The notes below the pieces were generated by a model. That model searched no databases. It was not told the origin of the DNA and worked only from the letters and a program-made list of their open reading frames with translations. 24,454 nucleotides of DNA from Chloroflexota bacterium (GTDB taxonomy: Bacteria; Chloroflexota; Chloroflexia; Thermomicrobiales; UBA6265), in contig JAFAEX010000192.1 of NCBI GenBank assembly GCA_023423795.1, positions 1 to 24,454 on the forward strand. The letters run 5' to 3'. This document shows positions 1-15,722 of the stretch, in pieces (within the stretch, counting starts at the first letter, position 1; each line of letters opens with the position of its first letter). A program made the position numbers and the translations under genes.

Positions 1-128
<128 letters not shown>

Positions 129-151
129 GTCGTCCTCGTCCTCCAGAAATT

Positions 152-168
152 CCGGCGCCACGCGCCGG
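152..168 (-). promoter_or_regulatory. Hairpin in fusA-tuf spacer
   Basis: A perfect 7-bp stem (CCGGCGC at 152-158, GCGCCGG at 162-168) encloses a 3-base loop just upstream of the tuf Shine-Dalgarno. No T tract follows, so it looks like an mRNA processing, stability or translational element rather than a terminator. The function is inferred only. Confidence 0.4.
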
Positions 169-227
169 TCATCGCATCCATCGGTGAACGGCCGGGCGCG
201 AAGGCCGTGCCTCCCCGCCCGCCGTCG

Positions 228-2336
228 TTACGTGCGGTTCGCCTTCGCCACCAGCTCCTCCGCCAGGCTGCCCGGCAGTGGCGCGTAGTGGTCGAACTCC
301 ATCGAGTACACCGCGCGGCCCTGGGTCGAGGACCGCAGGTCGGTCGCGTACCCGAACATCGAACCCAGCGGCACGTGGGCCCGGACCACCTGGGCGCCGG
401 CCCGGGTGTCCATGCCCTGGATCTGGCCGCGCCGCGCGTTCAGGTCGCCGATGACGTCGCCCATGAACTCGTCCGGCACGGTCACCTCGACCGCCATGAT
501 CGGCTCGAGGATCGCCGAACGGCCCTTGCGGATGGCTTCCTTGAGCGCCAGCGAACCGGCGATCTTGAACGCCATTTCCGAGGAGTCCACGTCGTGGTAC
601 GAGCCGTCCACCAGCGTGGCCTTGACGTCCACCACCGGGAAGCCGGCCTGGCCGCCGGTCAGCATCGCCTCGCGGATGCCCTGATCGATCGGGTTGATGT
701 ATTCCCGCGGGATCGTGCCGCCGACGATCTTGTCGATGAACTCGTAGCCCTTGCCGCGCTCCTGCGGCTCGAACTCGAGGATCGCGTGGCCGTACTGGCC
801 CTTGCCGCCCGACTGCCGGACGTGCCGGCCCTCGGCCCTCACCGGAACGGTGATGGTCTCGCGATAAGCAACCTGCGGCCGCCCGACGTTCGCCTCGACG
901 CGGAACTCCCGCATCATGCGATCGACGATGACGTCGAGGTGCAGCTCGCCCATCCCCTCGATGACGGTCTGGCCGCTGTCCTCGTCGGTCTTGACCCGGA
1001 AGGTCGGGTCTTCCTCGGCGAGGCGGGCCAGCGCGGTGCCCATCTTGTCCTGGTCCGACCGCGTCTTCGGCTCGACCGAGACCGCGATGACCGGCTCGGG
1101 GAAGGTCATCGACTCCAGGACCACCGGGTTCGCCGGGTCGCACAGCGTATCGCCGGTGAAGGTCGTCTTGAGGCCGATCACCGCCGCGATGTCGCCGGCG
1201 CTGACCGACTGGATCTCCTCGCGGTGGTTGGCGTGCATCTTCAGCAGCCGGCCGACGCGCTCGCGCTCGCCCTTGGTGCTGTTGAGCACGTAGCTGCCGG
1301 AATCCAGCTTGCCGGAGTAGACGCGGATGAAGGCCAGCTTCCCGACGTGCGGATCGGCCGCGATTTTGAACGCCAGCGCCGAGAACGGTTCGCCGGGTTC
1401 GATCGAGCGCTCGACCTCTTCCTCGGTGCGGGGATCGATGCCTTTGACCGGCGGCACGTCGGCCGGCGACGGCAGGTAGGCGACGATCGCGTCCAGCATG
1501 AGCTGGACGCCTTTGTTCTTCAGCGACGAGCCGCACAGCACCGGCACCAGCTTGCCGGTGACGGTGCCCTCGCGCAGGCCGGCGCGAATCTCGTCGGCGG
1601 TCAGGGTCTCGCCCTCGAGGTAGCGCATCATCAGCTCGTCGCTCGATTCGGCGACGGCGTCGAGCATCTTCTGCCGCGCCTCGGCGGCGGCGTCGGCCAG
1701 GTTCGCCGGGATCTCGGTGCGCTCGATGTTCTTCCCGAGGTCGTCGTGGTAGATGTAAGCGACCTCATCGACCAGGTCGATGACGCCTGCGAACTCCGAC
1801 TCGGCGCCGATCGGGAGCTGGATCGCCACCGGGTTGGCCTTCAGGCGATCGACGATCATGTCGATCGTGCGCTGGAAGTTGGCGCCGGTGCGGTCCATCT
1901 TGTTGACGAAGCAGATGCGGGGCACGCTGTACTTGTCGGCTTGCCGCCACACAGTCTCCGACTGCGGCTCGACGCCGGCCACCGCGTCGAACACCACCAC
2001 GCCGCCGTCGAGCACGCGCAGCGACCGCTCCACCTCGACCGTGAAGTCCACGTGGCCGGGCGAGTCGATGATGTTGATCCGGTGGTCGTTCCAGAAGCAG
2101 GTGGTCGCGGAAGCGGTGATGGTGATCCCGCGCTCCCGCTCCTGCTCCATCCAGTCCATCTGCGAGGCGCCTTCGTGCGTCTCGCCGACCTTGTGGATCA
2201 GACCGGTGTAAAAGAGGATGCGCTCGGTCGTCGTGGTCTTGCCCGCGTCGATGTGGGCAATGATCCCGATGTTGCGGGTCTTGGCGAGCGCGGACGCGAT
2301 GCCCTGTGCGCCCTTGGTGGCGGTTGCGGTACTCAT
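228..2336 (-). CDS. fusA: Elongation factor G
   Basis: This is the cytosolic GTPase that drives ribosomal translocation and, with RRF, ribosome recycling. The 702-residue length is normal for EF-G. GTPase motifs in order: P-loop AHIDAGKT (27-34), switch GITI (70-73), DSPGH (91-95) and NKMD (145-148). Later blocks include GGKGQYGHAILEFEP in domain IV and a typical domain V ending. The ATG at 2334-2336 is chosen because the GTPase homology begins about 20 residues later. The best upstream purine stretch (AAGGA) is 16 bases away, so initiation signals are weak. Translation may depend on the upstream hairpin or on coupling to rpsG. It lies 109 bases after rpsG and 99 before tuf, the classical str-operon order. 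Confidence 0.98.
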   Translation of the reverse strand: MSTATATKGAQGIASALAKTRNIGIIAHIDAGKTTTTERILFYTGLIHKVGETHEGASQMDWMEQERERGITITASATTCFWNDHRINIIDSPGHVDFTVEVERSLRVLDGGVVVFDAVAGVEPQSETVWRQADKYSVPRICFVNKMDRTGANFQRTIDMIVDRLKANPVAIQLPIGAESEFAGVIDLVDEVAYIYHDDLGKNIERTEIPANLADAAAEARQKMLDAVAESSDELMMRYLEGETLTADEIRAGLREGTVTGKLVPVLCGSSLKNKGVQLMLDAIVAYLPSPADVPPVKGIDPRTEEEVERSIEPGEPFSALAFKIAADPHVGKLAFIRVYSGKLDSGSYVLNSTKGERERVGRLLKMHANHREEIQSVSAGDIAAVIGLKTTFTGDTLCDPANPVVLESMTFPEPVIAVSVEPKTRSDQDKMGTALARLAEEDPTFRVKTDEDSGQTVIEGMGELHLDVIVDRMMREFRVEANVGRPQVAYRETITVPVRAEGRHVRQSGGKGQYGHAILEFEPQERGKGYEFIDKIVGGTIPREYINPIDQGIREAMLTGGQAGFPVVDVKATLVDGSYHDVDSSEMAFKIAGSLALKEAIRKGRSAILEPIMAVEVTVPDEFMGDVIGDLNARRGQIQGMDTRAGAQVVRAHVPLGSMFGYATDLRSSTQGRAVYSMEFDHYAPLPGSLAEELVAKANRT

Positions 2337-2404
2337 GGTTAGGTGATGGCCATCCTTGCGCTGGGCGTCGCCGCCAGACCGTTACCTTCGGCCCGGCCCG
2401 CCTG

Positions 2405-2427
2405 CGGCCGGGGATCATCCCCGGCCG
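2405..2427 (-). promoter_or_regulatory. GC hairpin in rpsG-fusA spacer
   Basis: A 9-bp perfect stem (CGGCCGGGG 2405-2413, CCCCGGCCG 2419-2427) has a 5-base loop. A further GCC/GGC pair forms outside a 2-nt internal mismatch. It sits between rpsG and fusA with no T run, so full termination seems unlikely. An attenuating or mRNA-processing role within the str operon is an inference. Confidence 0.45.
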
Positions 2428-2445
2428 ACGGCTGGCGGCGTCGTC

Positions 2446-2919
2446 CTAAAACCGACCGTAATGCGAGAACGCGCGGTTCGCTTCGGCCATGCGGTGGGTG
2501 TCCTCCCGCCGCTTGATCGTGGCGCCGGTGTTGTTGAAGGCATCGAGCAGCTCGTTGGCGAGCTTCTCCTGCATCGACTTGCCGTTGCGGGACCGGGCGG
2601 ACCCCAGCAGCCAGCGCATCGCCAGCGAGGTGCGGCGCGACCCTTCGATCTGCACCGGCACCTGGTAGGTAGCGCCGCCAACCCGCTTCGGCTTGACCTC
2701 GAGCACCGGCGTCGCGTTGTAGAGCGCCTGCTCGAAGACCTCCAGCGGGTTGCGCCCGGTCCGCTCAGCGATGATGTCGAACGACCCGTAAACGATCCGC
2801 TCGGCCAGGCCCTTCTTCCCGCGCTGCATCACGCGGTTGATGAACTTGGCCAGCACTTCGCTGTTGTAGCGCGCATCCGGCGCCGGAACCCGTCGTTCGA
2901 CCTTTGCCCGCCTCGGCAT
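2446..2919 (-). CDS. rpsG: 30S ribosomal protein S7
   Basis: S7 is a primary binder that nucleates the 30S head on 16S rRNA and contacts the E site. The 157-residue product matches the short S7 form. Conserved blocks are PDARYNSEVLAKFINRVM (14-31) and VKPKRVGGATYQVPV (75-89), with a C-terminal ANRAFSHYGRF. An in-frame extension upstream to 3021 is possible but lacks homology. The chosen ATG (2917-2919) has a GAGAGG Shine-Dalgarno 9 bases upstream and gives the canonical MPRR start. It lies 213 bases after rpsL, an unusually long spacer carrying a foldable element at 3022-3068. In Escherichia coli S7 represses its own operon by binding the rpsL-rpsG spacer. Confidence 0.97.
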   Translation of the reverse strand: MPRRAKVERRVPAPDARYNSEVLAKFINRVMQRGKKGLAERIVYGSFDIIAERTGRNPLEVFEQALYNATPVLEVKPKRVGGATYQVPVQIEGSRRTSLAMRWLLGSARSRNGKSMQEKLANELLDAFNNTGATIKRREDTHRMAEANRAFSHYGRF

Positions 2920-3021
2920 CGTTTCGTTCCTCTCGCTGGACCGTGGCCCGCCCCGCGGGTCCACGCCGCCCGGCCCTCCCTGGGCCGCAACCGGCGGCAA
3001 TCCATCCGCCTGTCTAGACAC

Positions 3022-3068
3022 GCGAAAAAGCGGTCAACGTCCCATCTGGACGTCCGGCCGCTTTTCGC
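3022..3068 (-). promoter_or_regulatory. Two-tier hairpin in rpsL-rpsG spacer, candidate S7 feedback site
   Basis: An outer stem pairs GCGAAAAAGCGG (3022-3033) with CCGCTTTTCGC (3058-3068), leaving one unpaired base. An inner stem pairs ACGTCC (3037-3042) with GGACGT (3048-3053) around a 5-base loop. The element is more AT-rich than its surroundings and lies 102 bases upstream of rpsG. In E. coli the equivalent spacer is the target of S7 autoregulation. Sharing that role here is inference from position and foldability. Confidence 0.45.
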
Positions 3069-3132
3069 ACCTACGAATCGGTTCCGCCGGGGCGGGACCT
3101 GGCTCGTAGCGACCCGAAGGACCGCCCGTTAG

Positions 3133-3585
3133 CTAGCGATTCCTGCCGCCAGCCGGCTGGCCGGCCTTCGGCGCCTTGGTGCCGTACTTGGACCGCCCCT
3201 GCCGCCGCGCCTCGACGCCGCGGGCGTCCAGCGTGCCGCGCACGATGTGGTAGCGCACGCCCGGCAGGTCCTTGACCCGGCCGCCGCGCACCAGCACCAC
3301 CGAGTGCTCCTGCAGGTTGTGCCCTTCGCCGGGGATGTAGGCCGTGACCTCCATCTGGTTGGACAGGCGCACGCGGGCGATCTTGCGAAGCGCCGAGTTC
3401 GGCTTCTTCGGCGTCATCGTCTTGACCTGGGTGCACACCCCGCGCTTCTGCGGCGAGTGCGTGCCCGGGCGCAGCCGGCCGGCGTACCGCCCGAGCGCGC
3501 TGTTGGTGAACCCCAGCGCGGGCGCCTTGGTCTTCTTCTTGACGCTCTTTCGGCCCTTGCGGACCAACTGGTTGATCGTCGGCAC
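3133..3585 (-). CDS. rpsL: 30S ribosomal protein S12, with 17-residue insertion
   Basis: S12 lies at the decoding centre and controls accuracy. The start codon is GTG (3583-3585), with a GAGGAG Shine-Dalgarno 5 bases upstream. The product has 150 residues against about 124 in E. coli. Seventeen extra residues fall between APALG (21-25) and PQKRGVC (45-51); the C-terminus is also longer (KAPKAGQPAGGRNR). Conserved blocks are PKKPNSALRK (59-68), GEGHNLQEHS (86-95) and GGRVKDLPGVRYH. Lys60 and Lys105 match E. coli Lys43 and Lys88, so the known streptomycin-resistance substitutions at those two positions are absent. Asp106 is the position methylthiolated by RimO in other bacteria. It is the first gene of the str operon, with its own promoter at 3724-3752. 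Confidence 0.97.
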   Translation of the reverse strand: MPTINQLVRKGRKSVKKKTKAPALGFTNSALGRYAGRLRPGTHSPQKRGVCTQVKTMTPKKPNSALRKIARVRLSNQMEVTAYIPGEGHNLQEHSVVLVRGGRVKDLPGVRYHIVRGTLDARGVEARRQGRSKYGTKAPKAGQPAGGRNR

Positions 3586-3723
3586 GTTCGCTCCTCGAAA
3601 TCGTCGCCAGGCGGCGTCCGCCCGGAACCGTGCTTCGCCCCGCGGGCCGCTGCGGCCCCACTTGCAACGGGCGTGAATTTACCGCACACCCGCGCCGCGC
3701 CGTTTCGGCGGACACAAGGGCGA

Positions 3724-3752
3724 AGTTTACCGTTACGAAACCAGACCGTCAA
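3724..3752 (-). promoter_or_regulatory. Promoter of the rpsL-rpsG-fusA-tuf operon
   Basis: On the minus strand, TTGACG (3747-3752) is followed by a 17-base spacer and TAAACT (3724-3729): 5/6 and 4/6 matches to the sigma70-type consensus at ideal spacing. It begins 10 bases past the hairpin that closes rpoC and would give a leader of about 130 nt before the rpsL GTG. A small dyad (3644-3658) could fold inside that leader. Confidence 0.75.
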
Positions 3753-3762
3753 GCGCGGCAAA

Positions 3763-3790
3763 CGGCGGGGCCCGTTGCCGGGCCCCGCCG
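3763..3790 (-). terminator. 12-bp GC hairpin after rpoC
   Basis: A perfect 12-bp stem (CGGCGGGGCCCG 3763-3774 with 3779-3790) has a GCAA tetraloop on the transcribed strand, starting 14 bases after the rpoC stop. Only TTT follows, so it is a terminator without a real U tract, or an RNA-processing and stability hairpin. The adjacent downstream promoter supports a transcription-unit boundary. Confidence 0.65.
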
Positions 3791-3804
3791 CTCCCGAGCG
3801 GGTG

Positions 3805-8349
<4,545 letters not shown>

Positions 8350-8434
8350 GGTGCCTCCTGACGGGCCGGCTCCCGGCCGGCGACGGTGGATTCCGCCGCC
8401 GTCCGGGGTCGCCCGTCGCTGTGTGTCTGTCGCG

Positions 8435-12013
<3,579 letters not shown>

Positions 12014-12174
12014 GCTTTGCTGCCCTCCACGTCTCGGCCCTGCCGGCGCGCCGCGCCGCGGGTTCCGCTCCCGGCTCGTCCGGGACCGTCGTTGCTGCAC
12101 AAGTTGGCCGCCAGGGGCGCGCCCATCCCCGGATTACGGCCGGTCGTCAAGCCATTGGAGCCGAACGACGAAAC

Positions 12175-12199
12175 GGGAGGGGCACAATGCTCCCCTCCC
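12175..12199 (-). promoter_or_regulatory. Hairpin in the rpoB leader, possible attenuator
   Basis: A perfect 8-bp stem (GGGAGGGG 12175-12182 with CCCCTCCC 12192-12199) with a 9-base loop is followed on the transcribed strand by GTTTCGTCGTT. It lies about 100 nt into a leader of about 285 nt between the promoter and the rpoB start. An attenuator or ribosomal-protein or RNAP feedback target is plausible but unproven. No other named element was recognised in the 12014-12300 leader. Confidence 0.45.
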
Positions 12200-12306
12200 A
12201 ACGGCACTGTCCTGTTCGCTTCGCTGGTCCGCACAACCCGTCCAGCATGTATCCCTGGCGCCTTCGTGGCCCGCTGGGCGCAAACCGCCCTTTAGGCTGA
12301 ACGGGT

Positions 12307-12335
12307 ATGATACCCGGGCGTCAGCGTATTGTCAA
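12307..12335 (-). promoter_or_regulatory. Promoter of the rpoB-rpoC operon
   Basis: On the minus strand, TTGACA (12330-12335, full consensus) is followed by a 17-base spacer and TATCAT (12307-12312, 5/6 match). The predicted transcript starts near 12300. This is the best promoter in the window and suits a highly expressed gene. Confidence 0.85.
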
Positions 12336-12351
12336 GCTGGCAGGTTGAGGC

Positions 12352-12380
12352 AGGAGCGGGGCGGCATGCGCCCCGCTCCT
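12352..12380 (-). terminator. 12-bp GC hairpin after the sugar ABC operon
   Basis: A perfect stem AGGAGCGGGGCG (12352-12363) and CGCCCCGCTCCT (12369-12380) has a 5-base GCATG loop, about 27 bases after the binding-protein stop. No T tract follows. It has the same design as the hairpin after rpoC and immediately precedes the rpoB promoter. Confidence 0.65.
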
Positions 12381-12406
12381 CGTCCAATCGTGGTCGAATC
12401 GAACGG

Positions 12407-13483
12407 CTACGCCTCCGGCGTCGCCGCCGCCTCGGCATCCGCCTCGACGCCGGTCGGGGTCGCCCCGGTCAGCGTGTAGTTGGTGCAGTCCGCCACGTAC
12501 AGGAACTGCGCCACCTCCGGGTCCTCGATGTTCTCACGGGTGACGATCGTCGCCCCGGTCACGTACTTCTTCGGGTCCAGCGGCTCCCCGGTGGTCAGGT
12601 AGTCGTGGAGCAGCTGGATCGCGATCTCGCCGATCTCGCCCGGGTGCTGGGCGATCAGCAGGTCAACCACGTTGGACTCGAGGTCCTGGACCTGCTGCGG
12701 GCCGGCGTCGAAGCCGACGACCTTGACCTCGCCGGTCTTGCCCTGCTCGCGCACGCCCGCCGCCGCGCCCTGCGCCGAGAACAGGTTGGTGCCGAACACG
12801 CCCGACAGGTCGGGGTCGGACTGCAGCTTCGCACCGACGATCTGCGCCGCCACGTTGGCGTCGTTGTTGCAGAACTCCTCGCCCAGGAACTCGATGTCCG
12901 GGTAGTTGGCGATCTCTTCCTTGAAGCCCGCTCCGCGCTGGTCGGTCGTGGACACGCCCGGTTGCACGTTGACGATGAACACCTTGCCCTTGCCGCCGAT
13001 CGCCTCGGCCAGGCCGCGCGCCGCCATCCGGCCACCCTCGACGTTGTCGGTCGAAACGTCGCCGAGCTGGATGTCGGAGTTGATCGTGGTGTCCACGCAA
13101 AGCACCGGGATGCCGGCGTCGATCGCTGCCTGGATCGGCGCGATCATGCCCTGCGCGTCGTTCGGCGCCATCATGATCGCGTCCGGCTTGGTCTGCACCA
13201 CCGCGTTCAGGATCGGCGTTTGCAGCGACTGGTCGAACCGCTCCGGCCCCTGCGTCTCCAGCGTGATGTTTCCGAGTTCGGCCGCCTTCGCCTGCGCGCC
13301 GCAGTCCATCGTGATGTAGAAGTTGTCGCCGATCACGCCCTGGATGAAGACGATCCGGAACGGCTCGTCCTGCCGCGCCCGCGCCTTGCGGGTCGCCCCG
13401 AACAGCCCGAACGAGACGGCCGCCGCGCCGCCGCCGAGAACCAGACCGCGCCGGCTGACCGCCAGATTCCTGTCCGTCGCCAT
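12407..13483 (-). CDS. Sugar ABC importer, substrate-binding protein (Tat-exported)
   Basis: This is the extracytoplasmic sugar receptor, RbsB/FrcB-like (periplasmic-binding-protein type I fold), 358 residues. The N-terminus carries a twin-arginine signal (SRRGLVLGG near residues 10-18), then a hydrophobic Ala/Gly/Phe stretch and an ARA cleavage region near 35. Family features include DAIMMAPNDAQGM, AIDAGIPVLCVDTTIN, GGRMAARGLAEAIGGKGKV and VVGFDAGPQQV. ATG 13481-13483 has GGGAG 6 bases upstream. It is the last gene of the operon, 106 bases after the permease; a spacer hairpin may allow higher expression, as is common for binding proteins. The substrate cannot be read from sequence; pentoses, fructose or inositol-like sugars are typical of the family. 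Confidence 0.9.
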   Translation of the reverse strand: MATDRNLAVSRRGLVLGGGAAAVSFGLFGATRKARARQDEPFRIVFIQGVIGDNFYITMDCGAQAKAAELGNITLETQGPERFDQSLQTPILNAVVQTKPDAIMMAPNDAQGMIAPIQAAIDAGIPVLCVDTTINSDIQLGDVSTDNVEGGRMAARGLAEAIGGKGKVFIVNVQPGVSTTDQRGAGFKEEIANYPDIEFLGEEFCNNDANVAAQIVGAKLQSDPDLSGVFGTNLFSAQGAAAGVREQGKTGEVKVVGFDAGPQQVQDLESNVVDLLIAQHPGEIGEIAIQLLHDYLTTGEPLDPKKYVTGATIVTRENIEDPEVAQFLYVADCTNYTLTGATPTGVEADAEAAATPEA

Positions 13484-13537
13484 CGTCTACTCCCGCATCG
13501 TCGTGGGTCCGCTGGCCGCGCAATCCGCAGCCGTACG

Positions 13538-13559
13538 GCAGGGTAGCAATGCCACCCGC
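13538..13559 (-). promoter_or_regulatory. Hairpin between permease and binding-protein genes
   Basis: On the transcribed strand this folds into about 9 bp (GGGTGGC with GCTACCC, including a G-T pair, plus outer GC/GC beyond a bulged T) around an ATT loop. Intercistronic hairpins in ABC operons often protect the binding-protein mRNA. That role is inferred here. Confidence 0.35.
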
Positions 13560-13589
13560 AAGGCGCAATGCCCGATCCGGCAGCGCCCG

Positions 13590-14660
13590 TTACATCCGCT
13601 CTTCCGCCTTGCGCCGCCGCTGGTCGAGCCACACCGCCACGATCAGCACCACGCCGATCGCCACGCCCTGCCAGAACGACGGCACGCCGGTGATGACCAG
13701 CCCGTTGCGCAGGACCACCGGGATGAACGCGCCGATCACCGAGCCGCCGATCGTGCCCAGCCCGCCGAACAGGCTGGTGCCGCCGATGACCGCCGCCGAG
13801 ATAGCGGCCAGGTTGTCGGTCTGGTGGGTGCTCACCGAAGCCGTGCCGAACCGCATCAGGTCGAACGTGCCGGCGATGCCGGCGAGCATGCCGCTCACCG
13901 TATACACCTTCAGCAGGTGCCGATCGACGTTGATGCCCGCCCGCCGCGCCGCCGCGGCGTTCGAGCCGATCGCGTAGGTGTAGCGGCCGAACCTCGTCCG
14001 GTTGAGCACGACGGCGGCGATGCCCGCGATCACGAAGGCGATCACCATCGGCGGGATCAGCCGGAAATGCGGCCCCAGCGGCGTGCCCGCCAGCAGGTTC
14101 CGCAACCCGATGTCGTTCTGGATCGCCGGCGGCACGCCCACGACCGACGTCCCGCCCGTCAGCAACTGGGCGATGCCGAGGAACACGCCGAGCGTGCCCA
14201 GCGTCACGATGAACGACGGCAACTGCAGTTTCGTCACCAGCAGGCCGTTGATCGCTCCGCAGACGATGCCGGTGAGCACCCCGAACATCAACCCGACCGG
14301 GATGCCGATGTGCAGGTCCGGGAACTGGTACGCCTGCGTCATCTCCGGCGGCCCGGAGAAGCGGATCATCGTCTGCGCCGAGATCACGGCCGACAGGATC
14401 AGGATCGACGAGATCGACAGGTCGATCCCGGCCGTGATGATGACGAATGTCACCCCGATCGTCAGCAGCAGCAACTGCGACGTATCGACCAGCACGTTGT
14501 TGAAGTTGCCCACGCTGAGGAACGTCGTCCCCCGCAGCGCGGTGAACACCACCACGATGGCGGCGAGGATCACCAGCGTGAACGAATTGCTCAGCCGCGC
14601 GACGATGCTCGGCTTGTCCACCGGGTCGGCCGCCGGCGCGGTCGGGTTCTGGCTAGCCAA
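13590..14660 (-). CDS. Sugar ABC importer, membrane permease (RbsC/FrcC-like)
   Basis: This is the inner-membrane channel subunit of a carbohydrate importer (BPD_transp_2 family), 356 residues with about nine or ten hydrophobic segments starting near residue 26. Family signatures are TAGIDLSISSI (76-86), the cytoplasmic coupling loop GRYTYAIGSNAAAARRAGI (225-243) and IGGTSLFGGLGTIGG (292-306). The C-terminus is positively charged (DQRRRKAEERM). The start is TTG (14658-14660), which overlaps the end of the ATPase gene by 8 bases. An AAGGAAGGA Shine-Dalgarno sits 8 bases upstream, so translational coupling to the ATPase is likely. Confidence 0.92.
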   Translation of the reverse strand: MASQNPTAPAADPVDKPSIVARLSNSFTLVILAAIVVVFTALRGTTFLSVGNFNNVLVDTSQLLLLTIGVTFVIITAGIDLSISSILILSAVISAQTMIRFSGPPEMTQAYQFPDLHIGIPVGLMFGVLTGIVCGAINGLLVTKLQLPSFIVTLGTLGVFLGIAQLLTGGTSVVGVPPAIQNDIGLRNLLAGTPLGPHFRLIPPMVIAFVIAGIAAVVLNRTRFGRYTYAIGSNAAAARRAGINVDRHLLKVYTVSGMLAGIAGTFDLMRFGTASVSTHQTDNLAAISAAVIGGTSLFGGLGTIGGSVIGAFIPVVLRNGLVITGVPSFWQGVAIGVVLIVAVWLDQRRRKAEERM

Positions 14661-15456
14661 CCCTGGTTCCTTCCTTCGTCGCGCCCCGCCGCAGCGAGCC
14701 GGTCATCGCCGCCACCGCATCGTCGATCGTGGCCGTCTTCGGGTCGAGGTGCGCCACCACTTCGCCCAGCCGCAGCACGACGATGCGATCCGCCACCTCG
14801 AACACGTTCGGCATGTTGTGGCTGATGAACACCACCGGGATGCCGGTGGCGCGCACCTGCTTGATCAAGTCCAGGACCATTTCGGTCTGCGCCACGCCGA
14901 GCGCCGCCGTCGGCTCGTCCATGAACACGATCTTGCTGGCCCACATCACCGCCCGGGCGACGGCTACGCCCTGCCGCTGCCCGCCGGAGAGCGTCACCAG
15001 CCGCCGCCCGAGTTGCGGGATGCGCACCCGCAGCCGCCCCAGTTCCCGCTCGGTTTCCTCCCGCATCCGCTGGTTGTCGAGGAAACCGAGCGCGCCAAGC
15101 ACGCCGGGCGACACGTACTCCCGCCCGAGGAAGATGTTCGCCACCGCGTCGAGGTGCGGCGCGATGGCGAGGTCCTGGTAAACCGTCTCGATGCCGATCG
15201 CCCGCGCTTCGTGCGGCGAAGCGAACCGCACCTGCCGGCCATCGAACTCCATGTCGCCGCCGTCGTGCGGCAGCACGCCGGTGAGCACGTTGACCAGCGT
15301 CGATTTGCCGGCCCCGTTGTCGCCGATCAGGGCGACGACCTCGCCCGGGAAAATCTCCAGCGAAACGTCCTTCAGGGCGTGGACGGGCCCGAAGTGCTTC
15401 TGGATATGGGTCGCCCGCAACACCGGTCGCCCGGCGCGGGGCGGTTCGGTCCCCAT
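14653..15456 (-). CDS. Sugar ABC importer, single-domain ATPase (FrcA-like)
   Basis: This is the ATP-hydrolysing subunit of the importer, 267 residues. In order: Walker A GDNGAGKST (45-53), Q-loop Gln94 (VYQD), signature LSGGQ (156-160), Walker B IVFMDEP (176-182) and H-loop His213 (ISHN). RbsA-type proteins for this importer family usually hold two ATPase domains (about 500 residues). This one has a single domain like FrcA, so two copies would pair with the permease dimer. The frame also opens with ATG at 15480, giving 8 more residues. ATG 15454-15456 is preferred because GGAG lies 7 bases upstream. It is the first gene of the operon. Confidence 0.9.
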   Translation of the reverse strand: MGTEPPRAGRPVLRATHIQKHFGPVHALKDVSLEIFPGEVVALIGDNGAGKSTLVNVLTGVLPHDGGDMEFDGRQVRFASPHEARAIGIETVYQDLAIAPHLDAVANIFLGREYVSPGVLGALGFLDNQRMREETERELGRLRVRIPQLGRRLVTLSGGQRQGVAVARAVMWASKIVFMDEPTAALGVAQTEMVLDLIKQVRATGIPVVFISHNMPNVFEVADRIVVLRLGEVVAHLDPKTATIDDAVAAMTGSLRRGATKEGTRVG

Positions 15457-15608
15457 CGATCCGCTCCAATCCGTGTCCATGCTCGCCCGCCGACGCCGCG
15501 CCCTCCGTCGGGCACGGCCGCGGCGCGGCGCGAGTCGATCGCCAACGCGCGGTCTCTGGCTCGGGACACGCCAGCGGTCCCGATGCGAACGACGCGGGTG
15601 CGCCCGCC

Positions 15609-15637
15609 ACGCTACCCGCTCGCGGCCCGGTGCGCAA
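15609..15637 (-). promoter_or_regulatory. Weak promoter candidate for the sugar ABC operon
   Basis: TTGCGC (15632-15637), a 17-base spacer and TAGCGT (15609-15614) on the minus strand lie about 150 bases before the ATPase start, in the divergent gap with coaBC (15481-15722). Each hexamer matches consensus at only 3/6, so this is a low-confidence call. Nothing else recognisable was seen in this gap. Confidence 0.22.
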
Positions 15638-15722
15638 CCGGCGACGGTTCCGCTGCGGTAGCATCCCGGATCGGGGCCGCGGCGCGCGTGCCCGTCTCGT
15701 CGCCCATCGCCGCAGGTCGCGC

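Noticed and set aside
2920..3021. 34-residue N-terminal extension of S7
   Set aside because: It has no homology to S7. The downstream ATG has a good Shine-Dalgarno and the canonical MPRR start.
15630..15722. 31-residue Arg-rich N-terminal extension of CoaBC
   Set aside because: It is not part of the FMN-protein fold. ATG 15723 starts right at the conserved beta strand.
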